Source of the DNA: Rhabdornis inornatus
Lineage: Eukaryota > Chordata > Aves > Passeriformes > Rhabdornithidae
DNA length: 64,000 bases
Direction: 5' to 3'
Assembly: GCA_013397075.1 (NCBI GenBank)
Contig: VWZS01004822.1
Location: 105,908 to 169,907, forward strand
Shown: piece after piece, positions 11,111-22,620 of the stretch
Layout: every line of letters begins with the position of its first letter
Numbering within the stretch: the first letter of the stretch is position 1
The notes under the pieces: model-generated
The model's input: only the letters and a program-made list of their open reading frames with translations
What the model was told of the DNA's origin: nothing
The model's database searches: none
Program-made: the position numbers and the translations under genes

Positions 11111-14100
11111 GAAACAAAGGGAAACTGAGACTAGGAAGTTGAGTAGAGGTATTCAAATGAGCCTTGGGAAGGAGGATGAAATTTTATAATTTTTTTTCTT
11201 TTTCTCTTGTGAGTTTGTAGGACCACACCTGGAACCTTTGGCAATAGCACTACTTGAGTACATCTAGGCTGCTCTTTGTCAGAAGGAGGAAGTGCATGTT
11301 AAGCTCACTGCCTTCTTCTCCCTAAACCAAAGCCTTTCCAGTTACTAGGCAAGACATAAAAAAGTTTTAAACAGCTCACTAAGATTTTTTTTACGGTCTT
11401 ATCAAGTGCATAAGCATCCACATCACAACTGGTGTTCGTAGGCTGAATAAAATCTTCATTTAATATATGCTTAGTGAGGTCAGTGAAAGTACTGTCATAC
11501 AGCAAGCAAACATAAATTTACCCAACAGTTTGTCTGCAAACATTAAAAAAATATCACACATATTTATAGGCCTCTTTTGCCAGTAATGTGTGACAAAGTG
11601 GAATGGATCACAGGAGGATAAAATCAGGAGGTAGAATGATTCAGTTCATTTATAAAAATGTTGCATGGAAAACATAAATGGGATTTCATTTCAAAGAACA
11701 TCATCTTATTCCTGTTCTCCATAATAAAGTATAAAAATGATAAAAAAGAACCCTAAAAGCAGTAAATTATGTAAATAGTAGTGACATTTTCCTTCACTGA
11801 CATTTTTAAAATAAGCTTGTAATTAGATTTGCCACTTTCACATCCTAAGTCCTAGCTACCACATATTTCAACTGGCTTGTTTACAAAAAGTCCCAAACAA
11901 CTCAGATCAATCCTTTTGAAAGAACTATGCTCCAAGCCCTATCTTTACTCATCCTGGTGATGTTTTCTTTAATGAAGAACAGAAACAAAAGCCACAATAC
12001 CATTCTTCAAAATGTTATGTTAAGTTTAATTAATAAAATTGTTATTTATAGTTTTTATTAGTCATATAGAAAAATAAAAATTATGGTTTCAAATCTACAG
12101 AATTTTTGTGGACAAGTTGATACTGAAATAGCCTTCAATATAAATTCATGTAACAAAAAAAAATTAACTATAATAAAGTTACCATGCACCCATTATCTGT
12201 GGGTTTTGTCTAAAAAAAGAGGAAAAAAAGCAAACTAACCAACCAAACAAAAAAAAAACCAGAAAAACCCAAACAACCAAATATTAATGGATTATAATCC
12301 CGTGTGTGTGTGCTGCAATTCAATAAAAACCTATTGAAAGGAAGGGATAGACTTCTTTGACCCACTACATAAACATAATTATATGCCTCACCTTTTATGA
12401 AAACTCATCCAGCCATAACCTTTTTTCACAAGAAAGCCTGGAGAAGCCAAATACAGACCACTGATATACCTTTTACAAACCATGGTTTTCAACGTTTTCA
12501 TAATTATTTTTGGAAAACGTCACCAGAAAAAAGTCCACAATACACAGTTTTATTTGATAGTTTTCTTCTCAGCTGTCAGTAGACTAGGAAATGCACACTT
12601 TAAATAGTCAAAAAGCCTTTTTGCCTTCCTGTAACATTATTCTTACATTCACAGCTATCAGATTCCAACCATGTCTTATCCTGTCTCCCATCTGACAAAG
12701 GGCCATCTTCTAATCAACTTTATTTCCAATGAATATTGGCCTTTCTCAGAGAAAATGGTTTACACTGACAGATGTTTTAATACCTCCAAAGTGTTAAGTG
12801 TCAGTATATCTACGTCATTGCCATCAGAAAATTCAGTTTGTTTATGTCTACTGTGAACCTTCCTTGACGGTGTTAATTTCACTAGTCCTCATACATGGGT
12901 ATCGATGACCTCTGTGATGTTCTTTCTCTGCCTGTTGCTGGCAGTTTGAAATGCACCCAAAAACTAAATTAAGCTCCCAATTCATAATGCTGCCCTCTTT
13001 TCCTCTCATGTCCTCCATGCCCAGGCTTCTCTAGCCCCATTTTATTTCATATTTTTTAATTATGCCATATTTTGAAGAATACTGATTATTCACTTTGATC
13101 CCCCTGTGACCCTTTTTTCCTACCTTCCTCAAAGTCCAGTGTCTAAAACCAACTCAGCATTCCATCCAAGGCTTTACATTTTCTTAGCAGTGTGGAAGAA
13201 CTACTTCACATATCCTGCCAACTTTTGAAAAATAATCCCAAACAGACTTTTCACAAACTCACAATTCCCATGCATGTATCCTGCAGTACTCCCTCCAAGC
13301 ATACTGTATGTCCATTACTTTAAAATCGTTTGAAAAGAGAGACATTAACTTAGTCAAATCAATTAACAGGATATGTTTAAATAAAAAAAATATTAAAAAT
13401 ATTTAATTTTTAAAAAATCTGTCATTACTAAATGAGAGTGAGCCAAACAAATTTCTTCTCACAAACAAAAAAAGTCAGTCTATTTTCCTCAGACTTTTAA
13501 GAAGTTTACCTGAGAAGAGACAAAGTATGATGAGTTTCAGCGTACAGACATGCAAATTTTTCAGGCTGTGAACAATTAAACATGATAGGCTACGATGAAG
13601 ATCTTTTTAATAAATTTAACACTGGAGGCTCTTATACTTCAGATTTCTTTCCAAATTGCAGCTTTACAGTCTTGCTTGACATTTCTTTTAACTTTGCATC
13701 GTACTGTCTGCCACTGTTAAATTTCAAAAATAGTGTTTTTTCCTCCCTTTCTGAATCTCAGTTTTGTCTTGACATTTTATATTTCTCTTGATCTGATACA
13801 TTGCAACTGTTGTTTTGACACATCTGGTATACAATACCACCTGAAAAAGTCGTGCTTCTGTGCTCCTGCAGCAATAATTTGCCTTTATGGCAATGGATTA
13901 TATTGGCACTGCAACGCTTATACAGTGTGTGATCCATTAGTGTTTTATGCACTGTTGTTGAAGTACCACATTTAGGTTTATAAATGTTAACTCAAATGAC
14001 CTTGCATTTCAGGAGTTTCTGACTTCAAAAAAATTGTAGTGCCCATTAGATGCATCAAAGCCCCCTCCTTAACAGAGGTAAATGAGTGCTAAACGCAACT

Positions 14101-14309
14101 GATACAATTCCTTTCTTCTGATTTTGTAATTAAAAGTGAGGAGGAAGGGAAAAATAAAGAGAAGCAGCCCATTTTTCTGCTCCATTGCCCATCACAACAT
14201 CCTCTGCCTAAAAAAACCCACACAGCTACATGTTACAGAAAGCAAAGCTCTCACTGCACTAAGCTATATCTTTGTCAAGTAAACAATAGCCTTTTAGCAG
14301 GTCCTTTTG
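11111..14309. other. AT-rich non-coding DNA
   Basis: No gene is recognised. The small frames at 12397-12582, 12671-12856 and 13582-13975 are AT-rich, lack motifs and have no supporting context. A/C-rich simple sequence at 12210-12282 is listed separately. Confidence 0.55.
12210..12282. repeat. A/C-rich low-complexity tract
   Basis: Runs of A are interspersed with CC and C (AACC, AAAC and AAACAACC units). Similar tracts recur at 41869, 44643 and 59652 in the same strand sense. Confidence 0.75.
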
Positions 14310-14582
14310 CGATTGGACAAGGTGTAATGGACTTAGTCTAAAAGACAGTAAATTCAGACTAAATATAAAGATGAAATTTTTTGTGATGAGGACGGTGAAA
14401 CAGTGCAAGAGGTGCCCAGAGTGGTGGCAGATGTTCCATCCCTAGAAACACTCAAAGTCAGATTGGATAAGACTCTTAGCACCCTGACTGAGTTAAAGAT
14501 GTCCCTTCTCATTGCAAGGAGGGGTTGGACTGGATGGTCTTTAAAGGTCTGTGTCAACCCAAATGTTCTATAATTCTATGAC
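14310..14582 (+). mobile_element. CR1 LINE, 3' end fragment
   Basis: The start GATTGGACAAGGTGTAATGG corresponds to the conserved CR1 GATAGGACAAGAGGTAATGG region. It continues through the C-terminal ORF2 segment (TTGCCCAGAG-like at 14411), a GGTTGGACTGGATGGTCTTT near-3' motif at 14523 and the terminal TTCTATAATTCTATGA. It is 5'-truncated, as almost all CR1 copies are, and its ORF2 remnant is frameshifted, so it is inactive. Base differences from the usual consensus are scattered, implying an old insertion. Confidence 0.9.
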
Positions 14583-17500
14583 AACAGACTTTAAAATGGG
14601 GGGCAAAATCTATTACATTACCCTGACAAGCATTAATCTAACTAGCTGGAAAGACATGGTACTAGTTCATGTTTGATTTTAAAACCCTGTTTATGTAGAA
14701 GGCATGAAACTTCTTTTTCTCACTGTGCATTGAGGAAAGAAAAAAAGACAGGAGAGAAAACTTTCTCACAACACTAGCATGTTTGAGCAAGGTCAAACAC
14801 TGCCAGCTCATGTAGTAGAAAAAGCAAGCATGGTCTGTTTGAAATCAATAGCACAACTGAGTGCAAATGATGCAGCCAGTCTTTTGCAGATTATCTTCAT
14901 TCAAAGTCAATGATTTCAAGTCTTTTGCCCTGAAGGAATGTTTTCAATCCTGAACATTTTTGCAGACCACTCTGTTCCAAAAGTTATTGAAAAAGCTGTG
15001 TAGTGTTCCTCTGATGTACCATCAGCCTCAGCATGGAATTGCACCAGTAAATTGGTGAAAAATAAAAATTAATTTTCAGTAATGACATTGTTGGCAAACA
15101 TATGAATTTCTTTCCTTTCTTGACCAGTTAGCCATAGTAACATTAATATTCAGTAGCTATGCATTTCTTTTCTTTAAATAGTCACAACTTATTACAGTTA
15201 ATTATTCTAAGTATTATGACAGAATAATTTGATCCTTCAGCTCATTGAAAAGACAGAACATAAAAATTTATCAAGTTGCATATTCAGACTTTTTTATGCC
15301 ACTGGCCATGGTTAAAGAAATGGCATTGCTCTATTAGGAGTTTCCTTTCCAATTTCAGTCACTACACATATTTTCTATCAGAATGCAGTACTCACAGACA
15401 CTGGAGAGGCTATTCAAACACAATAAAAATGAAAAAGCATGGATGTTGTTGTGGAAGCACTTGACAATATCTCCCAATAAAACATTTTATTGTAATGTAC
15501 AGAAACCCTCCAGTACTATGTCAATGACTGTCATTTCCAATATGCTCCCTAGCATCAGTGCTGTCAGATCTAGTGACTTTGTCAAGTGTTTCACGGTAAT
15601 TGGTGTGTTTCCATAAGCACCACATCCTGGAGCAAAGGTATGGAGGAAAAAGAAAACGTGTGATCCAAGCAATTCTTAAAGTTCCAAAATTGAAAGGAAG
15701 GAAATGAGGGAGGGAGGAAGGAATAGTGAAAGTCCCTTCAAAATATAAAACTTTAAATGAGAGAAGGAGGAAAATTTAAAATAGATTCAGCATTTCATTA
15801 ATATTTTCAGACTATCCATACAAAAAAATTAACATTTTTGGTTTTAAACAATCAATTTCACATACAAATCTCACAAAATTTTTTTTTTACTGGAAATAAG
15901 AATACAATTTATTTCAGGGAACTACATCCTTCCAAACGTCTCTTTTTTTTCCCCTCTAGAAATATTACCAAGCTAAGGAACAAGCCACATATTTCTAATG
16001 ACTTTTTAGAAGTCTTTTTCACTTCACTGCTTGTTATACACAGCTTAGACAAAAGATATTAAGAGTGCCAAGAACTAGGAATTAGTTTTGTATAAATGTG
16101 GTAGATGAGCATCAGATTTTCACATCTATCAAAGTTCCTGGCCTTTCAGAGCTTGCAATTTGCCGCATACACATTAAAAACTGATTTAAACCATTTTTAT
16201 TGGTAGATGAGATTTTCCATATGGTTAACTCGGAAAGTAAAACACATACCATGGGGATCCACTGATGTCTGATCTCTCTCTTTTTTTTTTCTCTTTTTGT
16301 TTTTTTTTTTTCTACTAAACTACTCTCTGCCAACAATCACTGTACTACCTTTATTGTGACTGGTTCAGTAGTATGCACTTGGCTTCAAAATGTATTATGT
16401 TCTTTTAAAATATCTTCCTAACTCATGTAATAATAATCTTCAGTTTGCAACTCATCAAGTTGCATTTTAAAATGTCACTTTCAATGAATGTAACACACAT
16501 TCATTGAAGAGAGAGTCTTCCCTGTCTTGTTCCTCTACCACCACGGTCTTATTATCACCTTGCTACTCTTCCTTATAAGTATATGAAGTGCATTTATCCA
16601 TGGATTCTCATATTTTTTAGTCTTCCAACTACCTCTGAACCACTCTCGCACACAACTAAATTGCTTCATTTATCTATCAACCATATATAATATTTTCCAT
16701 TCCCTCATCTTTCCCCCAATGCTCTTACTCCCCAAGTTCCTTGCATATGCCTACCCAGTAACTGCTGGCCTGCACCATTTGTATCTGAGCTCCATACAGA
16801 AAAGGAGGAGATGAAGCCATTTAGACTAATGACAGACATCTTGATATCATCAGAAACAAATCCAAGTTAGATATATACTGCATATGATATAGATAAAAAG
16901 TCCAGATTATTACAAAAAGGAGAAATCAAGTGGTCTTAGAATATTTGAAGGGCAACAGAAAATAAAAAGAAAAATTCCTTTTCTACTATCATGAATATAT
17001 AAAACATTTCTGTAACAGAAGTTTTACAAAGAATAGATTCTTATGGGTGAAACTACTTAGAGATTTTAGTACAGATGCAGCAATTAATGTTTTATTGAAT
17101 CTTGAAGGGTCATATCTTTCCAGAAGGCTTGTCTTGTTTAAAGATTTTAATGCCAAATTCTATCTTATTTAAATAAAATACTTATAGGCATCTACAAAGC
17201 AACAATTCTGAGCATGTAGTCTAATTATCACATGGCATGCTTGATGGCTCAAACGTCTAAATTCCTAGTTTTATATTAAGTAACAGAAGCTTAGGAACAT
17301 ACTTAAGTACTTCTCTAAATTAGAACATTTTTTTCCAGATAATCAGCAAATGATATTAGTCTAGGGTAAAACATGAAATATTATCATATTCCTGTGCTTA
17401 GAGACGGAGTATAAGAAATTAACTCAAAGTCTTTAATGCAATATATTTCTCAGAATTACTTTGAGAAGATTAGTTCCCTTTTACAAATTCTCATTACTTA

Positions 17501-17943
17501 TCTATTATAGTTCAGGTTTTCAATCTGATTTCAAAAGGTGAAATTACATTTTATTCATTACAGAACTACCAGTTTTAGTTTTTTAAACAATATTAATACT
17601 ACTGCTAACTATTTTCTGTAAGAGAAATTTCCAGCCTTCTGAGTAGTCATTTTTGAATACGTATTTCCATAGTCTTCTGATAAACTGCATAGTAAATATT
17701 TGGCCTGTCTTCACACAAAATCAGTGGGATAGAGTTGTATTTGTATGACAGTACATGAGTTGTTATTTTATAGAAGCTGTTTATTAATAAGAACAGATAA
17801 ATTTATATTTCTTCTGTGGCAAAGAGCTTGGTTGTATTAGAATAATGTGAGTTTTTTGTGATATATTCACCCATATTATCTCAGCTAGATTAAGTGCTAC
17901 AGTGCTTGGGCCATTTTCTTATTACTCTGGAAACACCTGTTAA
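14583..17943. other. AT-rich non-coding DNA
   Basis: No gene is recognised. Small frames (15276-15464, 15383-15616, 15838-16062 and, on the minus strand, 16112-16336) have no motif. A perfect 12-bp inverted repeat at 16480-16508 and T-rich runs near 16280-16315 are the only structures noticed. Confidence 0.55.
16480..16508. repeat. Perfect 12-bp inverted repeat, 5-nt loop
   Basis: The arms TTCAATGAATGT (16480-16491) and ACATTCATTGAA (16497-16508) are exact reverse complements around AACAC. The geometry (12-bp stem, 5-nt loop) is the same as at 4731-4759, though the arm sequences are unrelated. Confidence 0.9.
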
Positions 17944-18029
17944 AGAATATCCCCTTCTTCGGCTTTTCAGGAGATACAGTCCAATCAGAATATCCCCTTC
18001 TTTGGCTTTTCAGGAGATACAGTCCAATC
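17944..18029. repeat. 43-bp tandem duplication
   Basis: 17944-17986 and 17987-18029 are adjacent copies of the same 43-bp unit. They differ at one base (TTCTTCGGC against TTCTTTGGC). The unit begins AGAATATCCCC and ends CAGTCCAATC. The near identity points to a recent duplication or an assembly or sequencing artefact. No transposon ends are seen. Confidence 0.95.
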
Positions 18030-18418
18030 TTTCTGGCTCCCTGTCTTGCCCCTTTCACTGAATTGAAGAAACCAGCATTTCAAACTATGCTACAACTCAT
18101 CTGATCTGGGTTTCTATTCATGCAGACAGCACAATTACTAACAGTATTTTACAGACCCTGATAGAAAGCATCAATAATTTAGGATTTGACAGGTTACTCA
18201 GACATAATTCACTGCAATGCTTAATGACTTTTTTTTATAAGATCATAGTAGGTTAGCTATCCAGAAATATATCAAGCACCCAAGCATTTAAATTCATTTA
18301 CAGCAAATCACAGTAAAAATATTGTATGCAGCAACATTAACAGAAGAATAAAATATTAAAAAATATTTTACATGCAACCTATGTTCTACAACTCTCTGTT
18401 AGGTCCATGCATTATAGC
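18030..18418. other. AT-rich non-coding DNA
   Basis: Nothing recognised between the tandem duplication and the CR1 tail. Confidence 0.6.
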
Positions 18419-18589
18419 GGATTGCCAAGAGACATTCTGGAGTGTCCCTCACTGGAGATATTCAAGAATATCTGGACACAGTCCTGTGTCACATGCTCTA
18501 GGATGACCCTGCTTGACCAGGAGGTTGGACCACAGGACTCACTGTGGTCCATTCCAGCCTTACCCATTCTATGGTTCTCTGATTCTGTG
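18419..18589 (+). mobile_element. CR1 LINE, 3' end fragment
   Basis: The element runs from a TTGCCAAGAGACATTCTGGAG segment (CR1 C-terminal ORF2) through CACTGGAGATATTCAA and CTGGACACAGTCCTG. It continues through CCTGCTTGACCAGGAGGTTG (18509-18528) to the tail CATTCTATGGTTCTCTGATT. The order and spacing fit the 3' end of avian CR1, of a different subfamily from the copy at 14310. It is only about 170 bp long, strongly 5'-truncated and non-coding. Confidence 0.9.
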
Positions 18590-18810
18590 CTATTAAATAA
18601 AGAAACCAATCAAAAGCTTATATTAGCTCTAGGCCTATTGTATTAAGCTAGTGCTTCATGTCAGCTGGGAGAAATAAATTTATCTCCTCCCTCCCCCCCT
18701 TCTAAAATAAATTAACTTCTTAATGATGCCTATCAGTTTCCATAGGAAAATATCAGCAAAGTGTTTATAGCTGTGGTAAATTGTCAGACATACTACAGAG
18801 TTGCATTTGG

Positions 18811-19080
18811 CTAATGAAGAATTGTTAAGGCTGGTTGAAGATAATATGAGCTGGGACTCTTTGCTGATCTTGCACCTGCTGGAACAAGGCTGACACCTGA
18901 AGGGTGCCTGGGGTGGAGCAGAGGCCTCACAACCAGTGATGAGCCATCAGACTCACTCCTCCTTTGCCATGCATAGCAAGCCTTGCTCTGAATTTGTTTT
19001 TTCAAGGAGATAAGGATGAGTACAAAGACTCTCTGGTGAAAGTCAGACAGCCTTAAAGGTCACATTGATGGGTGGAGGAG
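18811..19080. other. Unclassified GC-richer island
   Basis: This short stretch of higher GC (for example GGGTGCCTGGGGTGGAGCAG, 18901-18920) sits between AT-rich flanks. It could be an old LTR or a conserved element. No ends, poly-A signal or coding motif were recognised. The minus-strand frame 18811-19005 is not supported. Confidence 0.2.
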
Positions 19081-21460
19081 GTCAAAGTGTTTATTCTTAA
19101 TTCGTATCTACTATAAATTTTGACCAAAATCACCAAGACTCACATTAAGCCTCAATAACGTATTAACTTTCTCATCCCTAGGAATGCAAATGAGGTGAAA
19201 TCAGAAACTAAGTCCAGATACAACAGGCACCTCTGATCTCTGAGGACCAGCTGGAATGCAAGGAAGTTTCTCTTCTGCTAAATTTCTGTAACTTTAATGC
19301 AACCCTGGTTAACAGAACTATGTCTAATTCCTACAATAGCAGGAACACTTATCCATTTCCCTCAAAAACACTATTTGAAAACACATGCATGGAAAGTCCT
19401 CATTGTTACTTGGACTTAGACATGATAATAAATTATTTAGATCTAGAATTCTTTCTGGTTAAGAGAAGTCATGCTTCATTTCAGTCTAGCTACTTGCACA
19501 GAAACTGTAAGTAAGTGTAGCAGAACTGTGATTTAGTAAACAAGATTTTATTTAATACTATAGTCACATGCCAGTCAGGCATTTTCCCCCCAAGAGGCAT
19601 GCAGTGTGGATAAATTCAGACTTAGTTTCTTTCCAGAGTAATTAAGGAAATTGGCTAAAAACATATAGCAAACCTAGAGTATCAGGAAAACACGTCTTAT
19701 GTCTTCTGGCACAATGTAATTTCTTCCTCACCTCCTGAAAAACAGGAAATTAAAATATAGTAAAAGTTTTAAATATCATTCTATTCAACATGAACATAAC
19801 AAATATTAATTCTTCTGGTGAGAGAAATTTGTTGCTCAATCCTTTACTAGGCTGTTAAATAATAGATTTTCCTTTTACTTAACAGTATCCCAAAAAGTCA
19901 TTTCAGGAGAAGAAGGTATAGACAGAATAGACACTTTTCCAACCAGTTCTTTAGGTGTCAGTTCATAAATGCCTTGTCTCACTTTCTGCTAACTATGGCC
20001 AAAAGTTTCTCTGCTAAAAAAAAATCAACTAAAAAACACCATGTTTTTACCAAAAAACCCCAAACAACAACAACAAAAAAGGCCAACTTTGTTGGTAGAA
20101 ACCTTGAAAATACGAAAATGTAAACTAAAATATCTTTCTAATTATTTATTGATGTTAGAAACTAAAGTATGTGTTGTCATTTATATGCTNTAAACAGGAA
20201 AAAAAATCCAAACATTTTTTTTTTCTTGGAATCAAGTAGCTTCTCTGCAAATTTGTGTCACATATTCCTGCTCCACTGAGTGCAGAACTAAATAAATAAA
20301 GCCTGGGGAGATCTGGCTTAATATTCGTATATGTGTAATATTTCCAGGTTCTTCTTTGAGTTATGCCCATCTAGTCTAGGCAAGCAGCAGCCAACCCTGG
20401 ATTCCACACCAATATCTGACAATATTTCTATGATGTTGGGTTTTAGCCAGCTGTGCTGCTGTTACACGTTAGACTTACTCTGGAGGTACTGATTTCTTTC
20501 CTTTTCCTTCCATTTACTAAAGGACTTAGAGGAGCTCAGTTAATCGGTACAGCTGTTTTTCCATCAAATTCCATTGAAATTAGCCCAAGAGAATCAAAAT
20601 ATATAGCGAGCAATTATATGAATTATAATTTTTCTAAGCCTCACATTCCTAAGAAATAAATTTTCTTTCACAGATGAGTTTGCATGCTGAACAATTGCCT
20701 AAACAGTACAGTTTCTGATTTCATGTTAGTATGCCACTACCAGGCACAGAAGTTTGAATTGAGATGGCTCAGAGTTCATTTCAGTTTCATATTCAAAGAT
20801 TAATTAAACTTAGTCACTAAATCTTCAGAAAAGGAACATGAAGACAGTTTTCTGCATATTTAAAGCCTCCGGGGAGGGCAGGCAGAAGTATAGATTTTCC
20901 CTGTTTTACTGGACTAATTCCTAAAGAATAATTACTAATATTACATCTACAACTGTGTGCAGTGACAATCTACCTTTAAAAAGAGCTACTTGAACATTTC
21001 TTTGCCTAAAGAAAAAGCAGCAAGTTTTAAAATTAGCAGCATAGTCTACCGAGACTCAAGTGACAGATTCAAGCCTTGGGAATGTCATGCACAGTTAGAA
21101 TGTGACAGTGCAAGATACTTTCACTGGCAGAAAGTGAAACAGGGCAGCCTCCTGTCAGAGAGGAAAGAGAAAATTTGTTCTAAAAGTCACAAGGGAATCA
21201 GAGTAACAAAGTAGGAATGGGAACACTGCATGGGTAATAAAAATCTGGTTCTGGGAAAGAAGTAAGGTGAAGGAAGGGGCATAATACATGTACTGCACGT
21301 ACACGCAGGAACACCAAGGTAATTGCACAGCACAATATCTACACAAGATTCTTAATTTTTTTTTTTTTTAAAATAAACCCACATAATAAATTATCTTTCC
21401 ATTTTGTTTTAAAACACTGGTGAGCAGAACAACCCCTCCACCTGTTTCCTACAGTATAGG
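19081..21460. other. AT-rich non-coding DNA
   Basis: No gene is recognised. There are several small frames without motifs, such as 19320-19514, 20453-20659 and 20990-21214. An undetermined base lies at 20190. Confidence 0.55.
20190..20190. other. Undetermined base (N)
   Basis: A single N in otherwise ordinary AT-rich sequence, marking an unresolved assembly position and not a gap of known length. Confidence 0.99.
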
Positions 21461-22201
21461 TGTGTTTGCATGGCCTGGCTTTTGGTAGCAGGGGGCCACA
21501 GAGGTGGCTCCTGTGAGAAGCTGCTGAAGCTTCCACCATGTCCAGCAGAGCCAATCCCTGATGGCTCTGAATATGGACATGCTGCTGGCCAGGGCTGGGC
21601 CAATTAGGGATGGTGATAACACCTCTGTGATAACAAATTTAACAAGAAAGTCAAAACAAAGGGGGGCACCATTTTTCTTCTAGTCAGAGAAGAGGAGGAG
21701 GTGAGAACATGTGAGGGAGACAACATGGAGACACCAAGGTCAGTGCAGGAGGGGCAGGAGCTGCTCCAGGTGCCAGAGCCGAGATTCCTCTGCAGGCTGT
21801 GGTGAGACCATGGGGAAGCAGCTGTGGCCCTGCAGCCGTGGGGATCCAGGGGGATGCAGAGATCCACCCACAGCCCATGGGGATCCATGGAGGATGAACT
21901 GACCAATACCACCATGCTCTGTCTCCCTATGCTGTCAGTGGGAAGGAGGGAGCGGTTCTGGTAAGAAAAGGTGTTTTAAGGGCTTATTTTGCTCCTCGTT
22001 ATCCTCCTCTTATTTTGTTACTAAAATTGTACCTCTAAGCTGAGCCTTTTTTGTCCTTGGAGTGTTTTCTCCCAGTTCTTATTTCAGCTCATGAACCCAT
22101 TGCTAATTTTTCCCCCTCTCCTCTGCCCAGCTGTGGCAGGGGAGGGTGGGTGAATGGCTTCCATGGGTGCCTGGCATTTGGGCAGTGTCACACCATGACC
22201 A
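21461..22201 (+). mobile_element. Solo LTR of an avian endogenous retrovirus
   Basis: The left end TGTGTTTGCATGGCCTGGCT is followed by GGTAGCAGGGGGCCACAGAG and CTGTGAGAAGCTGC. AGAACATGTGAGGGAGACAA and GACACCAAGGTCAGTG come next, then recurring GATCCATGG and GCAGCC..TGG segments, in the order I know for a common bird ERV LTR. The right end GTGGCAGGGGAGG...CACACCATGACCA matches the family's 3' end in position. The copy at 59755-60865 shows the same order. No gag, pol or env sequence adjoins it, so it is a solo LTR. Compared with the other copy it lacks a block of about 370 bp: GGAGGATGAACTGACC joins sequence that is far apart there. Frames on both strands here are shadows of the LTR. Confidence 0.85.
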
Positions 22202-22581
22202 TAAGTCATAGCATTATTCTTTCATGGTATTCACATGGTCAGAACCAGTTTTTGTAACTCAGTGAGCCTTTAAACAATATTCAAATAGCTCACTGCTGAA
22301 ATGTAACAAGCACGGCACGGCAGCTGCTTCTCCTGTTGGGCCATCCTTTTTTACTATCATTTTGAGTTATGGTTCTGCTAAACTGAGAGAGCACCAACCC
22401 TACCAGGTAACCAAACAGTGAAAGATGACAAATGATTTTTCATTGCTAACAATGGTAACAAATATTCAACTCCTTTAGAAATATTTCAGAATATGACCTT
22501 CCATATAGTTGCCTGCTTTATACCCGTTATATAGTAGGATGGGTGTTCAAAACCAAAAGGCATCTCTGATTTGATAGTCAG

Positions 22582-22620
22582 ATGTGATGAGATGTTTCAT
22601 CACATATGTACGTGATGAAA
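22582..22620. repeat. Two mutually exclusive short inverted repeats
   Basis: ATGTGATGA (22582-22590) pairs with TCATCACAT (22597-22605), while TTTCATCAC (22595-22603) pairs with GTGATGAAA (22612-22620). The central segment can form only one of the two 9-bp stems at a time. Confidence 0.8.
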
